Of a DNA stretch of 64,000 bases, positions 8,504-17,747 are shown one piece after another (position 1 is the first letter of the stretch; the number at the start of each line of letters is the position of its first letter). Made by a program: the position numbers and the translations under genes. This stretch comes from Marinomonas flavescens. Its GTDB lineage: Bacteria; Pseudomonadota; Gammaproteobacteria; Pseudomonadales; Marinomonadaceae. The notes below the pieces were generated by a model. The model saw only the letters and a list, made by a program, of their open reading frames with translations, did no database searches and was not told the origin of the DNA. The stretch is taken from positions 124,001 through 188,000 of the forward strand of contig NZ_SJSB01000007.1 in assembly GCF_004352835.1 (NCBI RefSeq). Reading direction: 5' to 3'.

Positions 8504-9207
8504 TTTCCATAAAAAATGTTGATCAACTCTATGGTGGCACACAAATTCTTTGGGGCTTAGATTTAGACATAGAACCCGGCTCAATAACCTGCATTATGGG
8601 CCGTAATGGCGTCGGTAAAACAACCTTACTGAAAGCCATTATGGGATTACTGCCGATTCAAAGCGGCGAGATCACTATGAATGGCGAAATACTCAATAAA
8701 CAAAGCGCTGAAAAACGCGCCTACGCAGGCATTGGCTATGTACCGCAAGGCCGAGATATTTTCCCAATGTTAACGGTAGAAGAAAACTTACGCATTGGCT
8801 TGCCAGTGCTGAACAAGAAAAGTAAGCATAAAAGCAACGAGATACCGGAGAAAATCTTTGATTTATTTCCGGTGTTAAAAGACATGCTGCATCGTCGTGG
8901 CGGCGATCTTTCCGGCGGACAGCAACAGCAATTAGCCATTGGACGCGCTCTAGTATTAGACCCAAAAGTGCTTATTTTAGACGAGCCAAATGAAGGCATA
9001 CAACCCAACATCGTCAAGCAAATCGGCGATGTGATTTTGAAGTTAAACGCGGAAGAAGGCATGACGGTGATCTTGATTGAACAGAAGCTTGGTTTTGCGA
9101 GACGCGTCGGTAAAGAATTCCGTTTAATGGAAAAAGGTCGTATTGTAGCTTCAGACCGAATGGACAAACTCAACGATACCTTGATCAAGCAGTATCTAGC
9201 GGTATAG
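8500..9207 (+). CDS. urtE: Urea ABC transporter ATPase UrtE
   Basis: The second ATPase subunit of the urea importer, LivF-like, 235 residues. Walker A is GRNGVGKTT, the signature is LSGGQQQQLAIGRAL, and Walker B is LILDEPNEGIQPN; the last stretch is characteristic of UrtE. A 4-nt overlap with urtD ends the five-gene transporter set. ureD begins only 41 bases downstream on the same strand with no terminator between, so urea uptake and urease genes are probably co-transcribed. Confidence 0.95.
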   Translation: MISIKNVDQLYGGTQILWGLDLDIEPGSITCIMGRNGVGKTTLLKAIMGLLPIQSGEITMNGEILNKQSAEKRAYAGIGYVPQGRDIFPMLTVEENLRIGLPVLNKKSKHKSNEIPEKIFDLFPVLKDMLHRRGGDLSGGQQQQLAIGRALVLDPKVLILDEPNEGIQPNIVKQIGDVILKLNAEEGMTVILIEQKLGFARRVGKEFRLMEKGRIVASDRMDKLNDTLIKQYLAV

Positions 9208-9248
9208 CCCTAGCACGCTGAGCAAGCTGATTTTTTAAAAAGGAAGAA

Positions 9249-10166
9249 ATGGATAATAATCATAATCTTGCCTTGGTAACGCAGCCAGTGACACAACAAG
9301 AAAACGCGCCGCCCTCTTCTGGCGCACCTTCTCACTGGCATGCATTCCTAACCTTAGGCTTTCAAAAAACCGCTCGCGGCACTGTGCTCAAAACTTGCGA
9401 ACATAAAGGGCCTCTTTACGTACAAAAGCCCTTTTATCCAGAAGGCCCTGATATCGCTCATGTCTATCTCCTTCATCCACCTGGTGGACTCGTCTCTGGA
9501 GATCGCTTAACCATCACCGCGAATCTAGCCGAAAACACTCATGTATTAATCACCACACCCGGCGCTGGTCGAGTCTATCGCGCACGCGATGACAAAACTC
9601 TGCAGCATCAGATTACCCAACTGAATGTCCCGCAAGACAGCGTGATGGAATGGCTGCCACAAGAAGCTATTCTCTATCCCAACGCCCACACGCGCCTTGA
9701 GAATCAAATCAATCTGACGGGTAATGCCAAATTTATCGGTTGGGAAGTCACTTGCTTTGGCTTACCTGCAAGCAATGAAAGTTTCGCCAACGGCCACGCT
9801 GAACAAGGTTTTGAAATTCGTCAGGATGGCCGTCTAAAAGTCCGTGAGCGACTGGTGATTGACGACCAAAGCCGCGCTATTTTTCAAGCGAAAGCCGGTT
9901 TAGCAAACAATCCAATAAATGGCCTGATGATTGCAGGACCTTTTGACCGATCGGACAATCATGATGAGCTAATGGACACGCTGCGTGCCCATTGCACAGA
10001 ACACAATTCACTTAGCGGCGCGACACTGGTAGACGAATACCTTATTGTGCGCAGCATTCACGATGATTCCGAGCAAATGAAACAACTGTTTACTCAGTGC
10101 TGGCAAGCGATTCGCCCTGCGCTGATTAACAAAATAGCGTGCGAACCTAGAATTTGGGCGACTTAA
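9249..10166 (+). CDS. ureD: Urease accessory protein UreD (UreH)
   Basis: UreD is the scaffold that binds apo-urease and, with UreF and UreG, delivers nickel to the active site in the cytoplasm. The 305-residue protein contains the family blocks YVQKPFYPEG, HVYLLHPPGGLVSGDRL and TTPGAGRVYRA. The N-terminal 25 residues are polar and not conserved. AAGGAAGAA just before the ATG is a strong ribosome-binding site. It is the first gene of the urease block. Confidence 0.95.
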   Translation: MDNNHNLALVTQPVTQQENAPPSSGAPSHWHAFLTLGFQKTARGTVLKTCEHKGPLYVQKPFYPEGPDIAHVYLLHPPGGLVSGDRLTITANLAENTHVLITTPGAGRVYRARDDKTLQHQITQLNVPQDSVMEWLPQEAILYPNAHTRLENQINLTGNAKFIGWEVTCFGLPASNESFANGHAEQGFEIRQDGRLKVRERLVIDDQSRAIFQAKAGLANNPINGLMIAGPFDRSDNHDELMDTLRAHCTEHNSLSGATLVDEYLIVRSIHDDSEQMKQLFTQCWQAIRPALINKIACEPRIWAT

Positions 10167-10221
10167 TTCTCACGATTAAGACATTAAAAGCGCCATAGAA
10201 TAACGACAAAAGGGTTGAAGA

Positions 10222-10524
10222 ATGGAATTACTACCAAGAGAAAAAGACAAATTACTCGTCTTTACCGCGGCATTATTAGCAGAACGTCGCTTAAATCGCG
10301 GTTTAAAACTGAATTATCCAGAAGCCATGGCTTACATCACCATGGAAATTATTGAAGGCGCTCGCGATGGCAAAACGGTGGCTGAACTAATGAGCTTCGG
10401 TAAAACCTTGCTTAGTGCAGAACAAGTGATGGACGGCGTGGTGGATTTGATCCACGAAGTACAAGTGGAAGCCACCTTCCCTGACGGTACTAAATTGGTC
10501 ACGGTTCATAATCCTATTAACTAA
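10222..10524 (+). CDS. ureA: Urease gamma subunit UreA
   Basis: The small gamma subunit of the cytoplasmic urease trimer (UreABC)3, which hydrolyses urea to ammonia and carbamate. At 100 residues it has the standard length, starting [18 protein letters not shown] and containing [21 protein letters not shown]. It is a separate gene, not fused to UreB as in Helicobacter. ureB follows after 14 bases. Confidence 0.97.
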   Translation: MELLPREKDKLLVFTAALLAERRLNRGLKLNYPEAMAYITMEIIEGARDGKTVAELMSFGKTLLSAEQVMDGVVDLIHEVQVEATFPDGTKLVTVHNPIN

Positions 10525-10538
10525 CATGGAGACCCACC

Positions 10539-10865
10539 ATGATTCCAGGTGAAATTCAGGTAGCCGCAGGCGATATTGAGCTCAATGTAGGCCGTAAAAC
10601 CTTAAAAATTCGTGTTGAAAACACAGGGGATCGACCTGTTCAAATCGGCTCACATTATCATTTTTATGAAGTAAACCCTGCATTGTCTTTTGATCGAGAA
10701 CCCACTAAGGGCTTTCGTTTACATATCGCATCTGGCACGGCGGTTCGCTTTGAACCAGGCCAAGGTCGCGAAATTGAACTCGTCGAATACGCTGGCACGA
10801 AAACCATTTATGGCTTTCGTGGTGAAGTGATGGGGCCACTTGGCGATACGGAGCATTCAATATGA
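10539..10865 (+). CDS. ureB: Urease beta subunit UreB
   Basis: The beta subunit of urease, 108 residues, opening [16 protein letters not shown] and containing [13 protein letters not shown], both diagnostic. It packs against UreC in the holoenzyme. Its stop overlaps the ureC start (ATGA, 4 nt), so the two are translationally coupled. GGAG sits 9 bases before the ATG. Confidence 0.97.
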   Translation: MIPGEIQVAAGDIELNVGRKTLKIRVENTGDRPVQIGSHYHFYEVNPALSFDREPTKGFRLHIASGTAVRFEPGQGREIELVEYAGTKTIYGFRGEVMGPLGDTEHSI

Positions 10866-12583
10866 CTAAAAAAGACAAGACTAAGATGGACAGACAAAGC
10901 TACGCACAAATGTTTGGACCAACCACTGGAGACCGTGTACGCCTAGGCGATACAGACATTTGGATCCAAGTGGAGAAAGACTTCACTACCTACGGCGACG
11001 AAGTAAAATTTGGCGGCGGTAAAGTGATCCGTGATGGCATGGGGCAAAGCCAAGTTACCAATGAAGTAGCGGTCGATTTAGTGATTACCAATGCCTTAGT
11101 ACTCGACCATTGGGGCATCGTAAAATGCGACGTTGGCGTCAAAGAAGGGCGTATTTTTAAAGTCGGTAAAGCCGGCAATCCAGACATCCAAGACAAGGTC
11201 GACATTGTGATTGGACCGGGTACCGAAGTCATCGCGGGAGAAGGCTCTATCCTTACCGCAGGTGGCATCGATGCGCACATTCACTTTATTTGTCCGCAAC
11301 AAATTGAAGAAGCACTCACCTCTGGTGTCACCACCATGATTGGCGGCGGTACTGGGCCTGCGACGGGCACCAAAGCCACGACCTGTACGCCTGGACCGTG
11401 GTACTTAGGTAAGATGCTACAAGCAACCGACAGCATGCCAATGAACTTAGGCTTTCTAGGCAAAGGCAACGCCAGCCAACCAGAAGCCCTTGAAGAGCAG
11501 TTGGAAGCTGGCGCCTGTGGGTTGAAGCTGCATGAAGATTGGGGAACCACACCAGCATCGATCGATTGCTGTTTAAGTGTCGCAGACAAGTACGATGTGC
11601 AAGTCGCGATCCATACGGACACACTGAATGAATCCGGTTTTGTCGACAGCACATTGGCGGCGTTTAAAGATCGAGTGATTCACACCTATCACACAGAAGG
11701 CGCGGGTGGCGGTCACGCTCCCGATATTATTCGTGCGGCCGGAAAACTCAATGTGTTGCCCTCTTCGACAAACCCTACTCGTCCGTATACTCACAACACC
11801 GTCGATGAGCATTTGGACATGTTGATGGTCTGTCACCATTTGGACAGCAACATTCCAGAAGATGTGGCGTTCGCGGATTCTCGGATTCGCAAAGAAACCA
11901 TCGCCGCAGAAGACATTTTTCATGACCGTGGCGCGTTCAGCATGATTTCATCGGACTCTCAAGCCATGGGACGAGTCGGTGAAGTTATCACTCGTACTTG
12001 GCAAACTGCCCATAAAATGAAACAGCAATTTGGCTTATTGCCAGAAGATCGTGAGCTCGGCGCTGACAACTTTCGGGCCCGTCGTTATATTGCTAAATAC
12101 ACGATTAACCCAGCGATTACTCACGGTATTAGCCATGAAGTGGGCTCAATTGAGCCAGGAAAGCTAGCCGACTTAGTACTTTGGAAACCGGCATTTTTTG
12201 GCGTTAAACCGTCGATGATTATTAAAGGTGGAATGATTGCCAGTGCACCTATGGGTGACCCAAACGCATCTATCCCAACGCCTCAGCCAGTGCATTATCG
12301 CCCTATGTTTGGTGCTTTTGGTAAAGCCGCCGCCGCAACCTCGGTGACCTTCGTATCAAAAGCCGCGCTTCATAATGGCCTTGCTGAGAAATTTGGCTTG
12401 GATCGTAAGCTGGTCGCGTGTTGTAACACTCGTAACCTTTCGAAGCTCGACATGATTCATAACAGCTGGCTGCCAGATATTACCGTAGACCCACAAACCT
12501 ATGAAGTGCGTGCAGACGGCGAGCTGCTCACCTGTGAACCTGCAGAAACATTGCCATTAGCTCAGCTTTATACCTTATTTTAA
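10862..12583 (+). CDS. ureC: Urease alpha (catalytic) subunit UreC
   Basis: The catalytic subunit with the dinuclear nickel site, 573 residues, normal length. The ligands can be read: the H-x-H pair in DAHIHF, the carbamylated lysine in GLKLHEDWG, histidines in [12 protein letters not shown] and [15 protein letters not shown], and the aspartate in SSDSQAMGR. The mobile-flap cysteine and histidine are present in MVCHHLD, so the enzyme should be active. The GGAG upstream of 10862 supports this start; a second ATG lies at 10886. A hairpin follows before ureE. Confidence 0.97.
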   Translation: MTKKDKTKMDRQSYAQMFGPTTGDRVRLGDTDIWIQVEKDFTTYGDEVKFGGGKVIRDGMGQSQVTNEVAVDLVITNALVLDHWGIVKCDVGVKEGRIFKVGKAGNPDIQDKVDIVIGPGTEVIAGEGSILTAGGIDAHIHFICPQQIEEALTSGVTTMIGGGTGPATGTKATTCTPGPWYLGKMLQATDSMPMNLGFLGKGNASQPEALEEQLEAGACGLKLHEDWGTTPASIDCCLSVADKYDVQVAIHTDTLNESGFVDSTLAAFKDRVIHTYHTEGAGGGHAPDIIRAAGKLNVLPSSTNPTRPYTHNTVDEHLDMLMVCHHLDSNIPEDVAFADSRIRKETIAAEDIFHDRGAFSMISSDSQAMGRVGEVITRTWQTAHKMKQQFGLLPEDRELGADNFRARRYIAKYTINPAITHGISHEVGSIEPGKLADLVLWKPAFFGVKPSMIIKGGMIASAPMGDPNASIPTPQPVHYRPMFGAFGKAAAATSVTFVSKAALHNGLAEKFGLDRKLVACCNTRNLSKLDMIHNSWLPDITVDPQTYEVRADGELLTCEPAETLPLAQLYTLF

Positions 12584-12621
12584 AGATACCTAATTTTAAA
12601 AGCGCACTGTTTAAACAAATA

Positions 12622-12651
12622 AAACACCAAGCCCTATAAGACTTGGTGTTT
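12622..12651 (+). terminator. Hairpin between ureC and ureE
   Basis: AAACACCAAG (12622-12631) pairs perfectly with CTTGGTGTTT (12642-12651) across ten bases. There is no real T run afterwards, so it may be a weak terminator or an mRNA-processing or stabilising element separating structural and accessory genes. Confidence 0.45.
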
Positions 12652-12677
12652 AAGCGTAAGTCCTTAAGGAAAATAAG

Positions 12678-13124
12678 ATGCTAGATATATATCAACGCTT
12701 AGGCACACATTGCCACGAAACCGTTTACACCACAGTCACTTTAACTCATGAGCAGCGCGATCGTGGTCGCCTTAAACTGGTTGGCGAAAACAATGAAGAG
12801 GTGCGCGTTTTCCTTGATCGTGGAAAACCGCTCCAAGTTGGGGAGTTTTTACGTAGCGAGTGCAACAAAATAGTGCAAGTTAAAGGTGCAATTGAAGAAA
12901 TTGCTCACGCAAGTTGCGATAATTGGGAAGCATTTTCTAAAGCTTGCTATCACTTAGGTAATCGTCACACAAAAATCCAAATAGGCGATCGCTGGTTACG
13001 CATTAAACCTGATCACGTATTAGAAGAAATGCTGCATTTGTTGGGTCTCGTTGTGACGCATGAAAATGCGGTGTTTGTCCCTGAGTCTGGAGCGTATAGC
13101 CATGGTCATCACCACCACGGATAG
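12678..13124 (+). CDS. ureE: Urease accessory metallochaperone UreE
   Basis: UreE binds nickel and passes it to the UreDFG-apourease complex. The 148-residue protein has the UreE N-terminal peptide-binding-like domain, then a metal-binding domain with CYHLGNRHTKIQIGDRWLRI holding the conserved metal-binding histidine. The C terminus ends HGHHHHG, a short histidine tail that binds extra nickel. Its last 23 bases overlap ureF in another frame. Confidence 0.95.
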   Translation: MLDIYQRLGTHCHETVYTTVTLTHEQRDRGRLKLVGENNEEVRVFLDRGKPLQVGEFLRSECNKIVQVKGAIEEIAHASCDNWEAFSKACYHLGNRHTKIQIGDRWLRIKPDHVLEEMLHLLGLVVTHENAVFVPESGAYSHGHHHHG

Positions 13125-13779
13125 TAGCTTCTTACGCTTATTACAATTAAGCAGCGTCAGTTTACCGGTCGGTGGCTATGCCTTTTCTCAAGGTATGGAA
13201 TACGCCATTGACCAAGGCTGGGTAACCAATAAACGCGACGTATCTGACTGGATCAGCCTGCAGATGCAACAGTCCGTGGCCCGTGTCGATTTGCCTGTAT
13301 TGCGTTTATGTATGATGGCGGCCGCTCAGCAAAACACAGCGCGCTTATTAGAACTAAACGACTTATCACTCGCCTGTCGAGAAACCAAAGAATTAAGGCT
13401 AAACGATACAGCAATGGGCGAAGCCTTAGCACGCCTCATGCGCAGCTTAGGCATAGAATCGCCTTTTAAGCGCTTAGACGACATTAGTTTTGTCACCTTG
13501 TTTGCTATCACGGCGACCCATTGGTCGATCCGTTTTGATGTAGCGGCTCTTGGCTTTAGCTGGTCTTGGTTAGAAAATCAAATCGCCGCGGCCACTAAGT
13601 TGGTGCCTCTTGGTCAAACACAGGCACAAGAATTGCTCGGCGAATTACAGCCTATTATCACCGAGGCCATTAGTGCTTCGTTAACCATTGATGAAGAGCG
13701 TATTGGCGCGGGACTGCCTGCTATTGCAATTGCCAGCGCTCAGCACGAAACACAATATTCACGGCTATTTCGTTCTTGA
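13102..13779 (+). CDS. ureF: Urease accessory protein UreF
   Basis: UreF acts with UreD and UreG in nickel insertion, controlling GTP hydrolysis by UreG. It has 225 residues from the ATG at 13102, with LLQLSSVSLPVGGYAFSQG and the downstream KELRLND block as family hallmarks. The frame is open back to 13060, but GGAG at 13089-13092 is well placed for 13102 and the protein then begins as UreF usually does. It overlaps the end of ureE by 23 bases. Confidence 0.95.
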   Translation: MVITTTDSSFLRLLQLSSVSLPVGGYAFSQGMEYAIDQGWVTNKRDVSDWISLQMQQSVARVDLPVLRLCMMAAAQQNTARLLELNDLSLACRETKELRLNDTAMGEALARLMRSLGIESPFKRLDDISFVTLFAITATHWSIRFDVAALGFSWSWLENQIAAATKLVPLGQTQAQELLGELQPIITEAISASLTIDEERIGAGLPAIAIASAQHETQYSRLFRS

Positions 13780-13819
13780 TTTTTATTAGGAATAGCCTTC
13801 AATTTTAAGAGGACATGTT

Positions 13820-14467
13820 ATGAGTAAACCAAAACAAACATTACGTATCGGCGTCGGTGGCCCTGTCGGCTCTGGTAAAACCGCATTACTGCGATCTTTG
13901 TGTTCTGCTCTTCGCGATCATTATAATATCGCCGTTGTGACGAACGATATTTATACTCAAGAAGACGCCAAATTCCTCACTGAGCACGAAGCTCTCGATG
14001 CTGATCGTATTGTGGGGGTAGAAACAGGCGGCTGCCCACACACCGCCATTCGGGAAGATGCGTCGATGAACTTAGCCGCAATAGATCAATTACTAGAGCG
14101 TCACGGTGAACTAGATGTGGTGTTTGTCGAAAGTGGTGGCGACAATTTAAGCGCGACCTTTAGCCCGGAATTATCAGACTATACAATTTATGTAATTGAT
14201 GTGTCCGCTGGGGATAAAATTCCACGCAAAGGCGGCCCAGGTATCACGAAATCGGACCTATTAATCATTAATAAAACCGATTTAGCCCCCTTGGTCGGCG
14301 CCTCTTTAGAGGTAATGGCTCGAGACGCTAAAATGATGCGTGGTGAGCGCCCTTTCGTCTTCTCCAACCTGAAAAAAGCCCAAGGCTTAGACGAAATCAT
14401 TCAATTTATCATTACCGAAGGTATGTTAGAATCCAAAACTATTCCAGCCGCAAGAGCGGTGGTTTAA
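13820..14467 (+). CDS. ureG: Urease accessory GTPase UreG
   Basis: UreG is the SIMIBI-class GTPase that carries nickel to urease. The 215-residue protein has the P-loop [14 protein letters not shown] near the N terminus, the nickel-binding Cys-Pro-His motif in [30 protein letters not shown], and the guanine-specificity motif NKTD. AGAGGA precedes the ATG. It completes the accessory set ureDEFG. Confidence 0.97.
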   Translation: MSKPKQTLRIGVGGPVGSGKTALLRSLCSALRDHYNIAVVTNDIYTQEDAKFLTEHEALDADRIVGVETGGCPHTAIREDASMNLAAIDQLLERHGELDVVFVESGGDNLSATFSPELSDYTIYVIDVSAGDKIPRKGGPGITKSDLLIINKTDLAPLVGASLEVMARDAKMMRGERPFVFSNLKKAQGLDEIIQFIITEGMLESKTIPAARAVV

Positions 14468-14495
14468 TTCATTACTTTATTTAGGAGATTTATCT

Positions 14496-15080
14496 ATGCG
14501 TTTTAATACGCTAAAAGTGGGATTAGCCACTCTTATTGCTGCACTACCAACCTTAGCGCTTGCTCATCCTGGTCATGATCACATTACCAGCTTTTCAACT
14601 GGGTTTATGCACCCTATGAGCGGCCTTGATCACCTGTTAGCCATGATTGCTATTGGCCTTTGGGCAGTAAGTATCGGAGGCAAAGCATTGTGGGCAGTAC
14701 CTACTGCTTTTGTTGGCACCATGATTATTGGTGGCGCATTTGGCATGGCCGGCTTGCAAGTCCCTTTCGTTGAGCAAGGTATTGCACTTTCTGTCATCCT
14801 AATGGGCGTATTGCTTGTGGGATCTGTTCGCTTCTCTGTTGGTACTTGTGCCGCGATTGCTGGCGTATTCGCATTCTTCCACGGTGCTGCACACGGTATG
14901 GAAATGCCATTGAGCGCTCATGGTGCGGAATACGCTATTGGTTTTGCCTGTGCTACAGCATTATTGCATGTCGTTGGCATGGGATTCGGTAAAGTAATAT
15001 CTCGTATCGAAGCACCTATAGTCACGCGCATCACTGGTGGTGTTATCGCCGCCGCTGGCGTGATGATGGCCATCGCTTAA
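14496..15080 (+). CDS. hupE: HupE/UreJ-type nickel permease
   Basis: A 194-residue inner-membrane protein of the HupE/UreJ family, which imports nickel. It opens with a cleavable signal sequence ending ALA and then HPGHDH, a metal-binding N terminus typical of the family, followed by HPMSGLDHLLAMIAIGLWA and FFHGAAHGMEMP, which supply the conserved histidines and acidic residues in the membrane. About six helices are predicted by eye. Its place 28 bases after ureG indicates a nickel supply role for urease. Confidence 0.92.
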   Translation: MRFNTLKVGLATLIAALPTLALAHPGHDHITSFSTGFMHPMSGLDHLLAMIAIGLWAVSIGGKALWAVPTAFVGTMIIGGAFGMAGLQVPFVEQGIALSVILMGVLLVGSVRFSVGTCAAIAGVFAFFHGAAHGMEMPLSAHGAEYAIGFACATALLHVVGMGFGKVISRIEAPIVTRITGGVIAAAGVMMAIA

Positions 15081-15388
15081 TAAGCCTTTTAACCGCTGTA
15101 ACCTGAGACGCTAAAACCCGAAATAAAAGGGTCTAACGTGTCATGTTACAGCGTTTATATTAGATAGTGTGGTTACTCATTCTCCCTCATCCCTAGCCTA
15201 TCGAATACTCCCTCGCTATTACCCTCTACGAGAAGGCTCTTCCATTCTCAAGTGTTTCATTATTAATAGTTTTTCTTATTAATAGACAACTTTGAGCTCA
15301 GCCGTCTATTATTAAAGAATAGGTACTTTATAATGACCTAACATAAAATTTTGTGGGCCTGGCTCATAGTGTATATAAGGATGTTTTT
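15081..15388. other. Intergenic region with hairpin, short direct repeats and a -10-like box
   Basis: CGCTGTAAC (15094-15102) pairs with GTTACAGCG (15145-15153), enclosing an inner ACCC/GGGT pairing; followed by an AT-rich run, this is the probable end of the urease transcript. TTATTAATAG occurs at 15260-15269 and again at 15276-15285, possible operator repeats. A perfect TATAAT box is at 15329-15334, but no good -35 box is at the right distance. Confidence 0.4.
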
Positions 15389-17584
15389 TTGATAAGAGCC
15401 GAGTTCAAACAGCCCATCGCTGCCTTTATATCCTGCATTGTATTCTTGGCTATTGCACTCGCTGGCATTTATTGGACCCAATCTTCTAATAAGGCGATTG
15501 TAAAAGAGCAAAAGTTGCTTTTGAACGGCATTTCTCGAACGCAAGCATCGGCATTGGAACGACGCTTAACTACGGCGTTTACCTCTACGCAAATATTAGC
15601 CATTGAAGTAGAGCAACATAATGGCACATTTAACGATTTTCACAGTTATGCTAAAAATCTTATAAATTCTATTGGGGGTATATCCAGTCTCCAACTCGCA
15701 CCAAATGGCATTATTGAGCAAATATATCCTTTGAAAGGAAATGAGTCCGCGATCGGATTAGACATTTTTGCAGACCCCAAATATCGTGAAGCCGCGCTTA
15801 TTGCTATAGAAGAACACAAAATTATCGCTATCGGCCCAATTTCTCTTGTACAAGGCGGTATAGCGATAATAAGCCGCTCACCAGCCTATTTATTTAAAGG
15901 GACTCAAAGAGAGTTGTTTTGGGGCTTTATTTCTGCGGTCATTAGCCTTGATGACCTTTTGGAATCCACTCGTCTTAAAGACCTTGAGAAAGATGGGTAT
16001 CGATATTCTCTCTCACGTGTACACCCCGACAGCAAAAAAACGATTGTTTTTTCGCACTCAAAAAAGCCTCTTACTAACATCGTCGCAACAACGAAAATCC
16101 ACTTACCTGTCGGTGTATGGGATCTTAAAATCAGCCGTGATCTAAACGATCGTCTAAAAGACAATTCGGTTTCAGGTTATTTTTTAAGTGTTCTTTCCGG
16201 CTTTTTTATTGCTTTAGCCCTCTATGGAATTTTGATACAACCTTTCCGCCTTAGAAAATTGGTCAAAGAGAAAACAACCGAACTACAAAGTCTCGCTTAC
16301 AAAGACCCACTAACGAATTTACCTAATCGCCGCTATCTTAATGACTATCTTCCATCACTTTTGAGCGACAGCCAAAAGCGGCAAGAAAATGCGGCTTTCA
16401 TTTACTTTGACTTAGATAACTTTAAGCGAATTAATGACACAATTGGCCATGATGTAGGCGATAAGGTTCTCGAGATTGTTGCGCAAAGACTACATAATCT
16501 GTGTCGTGAAACCGACAAAGTAGTGCGCTTAGGCGGTGATGAATTTGGTATCTTATTATGTAATATCAAAAACAAACAAGAGGCAAAAAAGCACGCTGAA
16601 CGAATTTTAGCTCATATTCACACTCCTCTAGAAATTGCTTCCCGAGAGTTTATCCTCAGTACGTCTTTAGGCATTGCGATGATACCTGAACACGGTGATA
16701 GCCTTATTACTATCATGCAAAATGCAGATATTGCGCTTTACCAAGCAAAGCAGAACGGTAAAAATCGATATAGCTTCTACAATCACGAAATGAGAACTAA
16801 AGCACAAAACCTAGCAGAAGCAGAAGCAGATCTATCGAAAGCATTACAAAACAATGAATTCGAACTCTATTATCAGTCACAGTTTGATTTAAAAACAAAA
16901 CAAGTTTTTGGTGCTGAAGCACTCATTCGTTGGAACCATCCTAAAAATGGATTAACCCTTCCAGATCATTTCATGGCGCTTGCCGAAAGTACTGGACACA
17001 TTATTAAAATTGGCCAATGGGTACTAGAGAATGGAATTTCTTATTTAGCAAGACGAAGAGAAAAAGGGCTTCCGTACATTTTACTGCATGTGAACCTGTC
17101 TTCTTTGCAACTCGCTGATCCGAATTTTGTTTCTGTCGTAAAAACGCTACTTGATAAACACCAAGTCCCTGCACAATGGCTTGGCGTAGAAATAACGGAA
17201 ACGGCCTTATTAAAAGATGTTGCTTTAGCCAAAACCACACTCCAAGCATTCAAGGACATGGGGATATGCATTGCCATTGATGATTTTGGCACCGGCTACT
17301 CTTCATTAGGACAGCTGAAGAATCTCCCTATCACCCTGCTTAAAATTGATCGTAGTTTTGTGGTAGATCTAGAAAAAGACCAAGCCAATAGACAAATTGT
17401 GGAAGCGATTGTTGCGATGGCTCATAAACTGGGTATTAAAGTATTAGCCGAAGGAATAGAAACCAAAGAGCAATGGGCAATATTGGAATCTTTTCAATGC
17501 GAATTTGGACAAGGCTATTATGTAAGCAAACCAATGACGGAAAAAGATTTTGATCAAGCGGATCTTATCGTCAAAAACATCTAA
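15389..17584 (+). CDS. CHASE-GGDEF-EAL cyclic-di-GMP protein
   Basis: A membrane-anchored bifunctional c-di-GMP enzyme of about 731 residues. An N-terminal helix is followed by a periplasmic CHASE-type sensor (PLKGNESAIGLDI and GPISLVQGGIAIISRSP), a second helix near residue 270, then a GGDEF domain with intact LGGDEFGILL and an EAL domain with EALIRWNHP and DDFGTGYSSL. Both catalytic motifs look intact, so the net activity cannot be told. I choose the TTG at 15389 because AAGGA at 15377-15381 is well spaced for it; the frame is open to a GTG at 15353. The sensed ligand is unknown. Confidence 0.85.
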   Translation: MIRAEFKQPIAAFISCIVFLAIALAGIYWTQSSNKAIVKEQKLLLNGISRTQASALERRLTTAFTSTQILAIEVEQHNGTFNDFHSYAKNLINSIGGISSLQLAPNGIIEQIYPLKGNESAIGLDIFADPKYREAALIAIEEHKIIAIGPISLVQGGIAIISRSPAYLFKGTQRELFWGFISAVISLDDLLESTRLKDLEKDGYRYSLSRVHPDSKKTIVFSHSKKPLTNIVATTKIHLPVGVWDLKISRDLNDRLKDNSVSGYFLSVLSGFFIALALYGILIQPFRLRKLVKEKTTELQSLAYKDPLTNLPNRRYLNDYLPSLLSDSQKRQENAAFIYFDLDNFKRINDTIGHDVGDKVLEIVAQRLHNLCRETDKVVRLGGDEFGILLCNIKNKQEAKKHAERILAHIHTPLEIASREFILSTSLGIAMIPEHGDSLITIMQNADIALYQAKQNGKNRYSFYNHEMRTKAQNLAEAEADLSKALQNNEFELYYQSQFDLKTKQVFGAEALIRWNHPKNGLTLPDHFMALAESTGHIIKIGQWVLENGISYLARRREKGLPYILLHVNLSSLQLADPNFVSVVKTLLDKHQVPAQWLGVEITETALLKDVALAKTTLQAFKDMGICIAIDDFGTGYSSLGQLKNLPITLLKIDRSFVVDLEKDQANRQIVEAIVAMAHKLGIKVLAEGIETKEQWAILESFQCEFGQGYYVSKPMTEKDFDQADLIVKNI

Positions 17585-17650
17585 GCTTTGCTAATAAAAT
17601 CTACTTGATCCACTTAGCGTCAGTTTAGATAAAACAATAATACACCGCAT

Positions 17651-17682
17651 AAAAAAACCGATCATTTAATGATCGGTTTTTG
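17651..17682. terminator. Bidirectional terminator between the GGDEF-EAL gene and ask
   Basis: AAAACCGATCAT pairs with ATGATCGGTTTT around a three-base loop, with A and T runs on both sides, so it can end transcripts from both convergent genes. Confidence 0.85.
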
Positions 17683-17685
17683 TAC

Positions 17686-17715
17686 GAATAACCATGAATA
17701 ACCATGAATAACCAT
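17686..17715. repeat. Three tandem copies of a 10-bp unit
   Basis: GAATAACCAT is repeated exactly three times directly after the terminator. It is probably a slippage-generated microsatellite-like array in non-coding DNA. Confidence 0.85.
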
Positions 17716-17747
17716 ATAGTAGCGCTTGCGACTATTGAGTAATCAAA

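Noticed and set aside
11281-11652. Long open frames on the - strand inside ureC
   Set aside because: They lie antisense to a highly conserved gene, encode low-complexity protein and have no start signals; they reflect codon bias in ureC.
17686-17715. CRISPR-like array
   Set aside because: The three 10-bp copies are directly adjacent with no spacers, so this is a simple tandem repeat.
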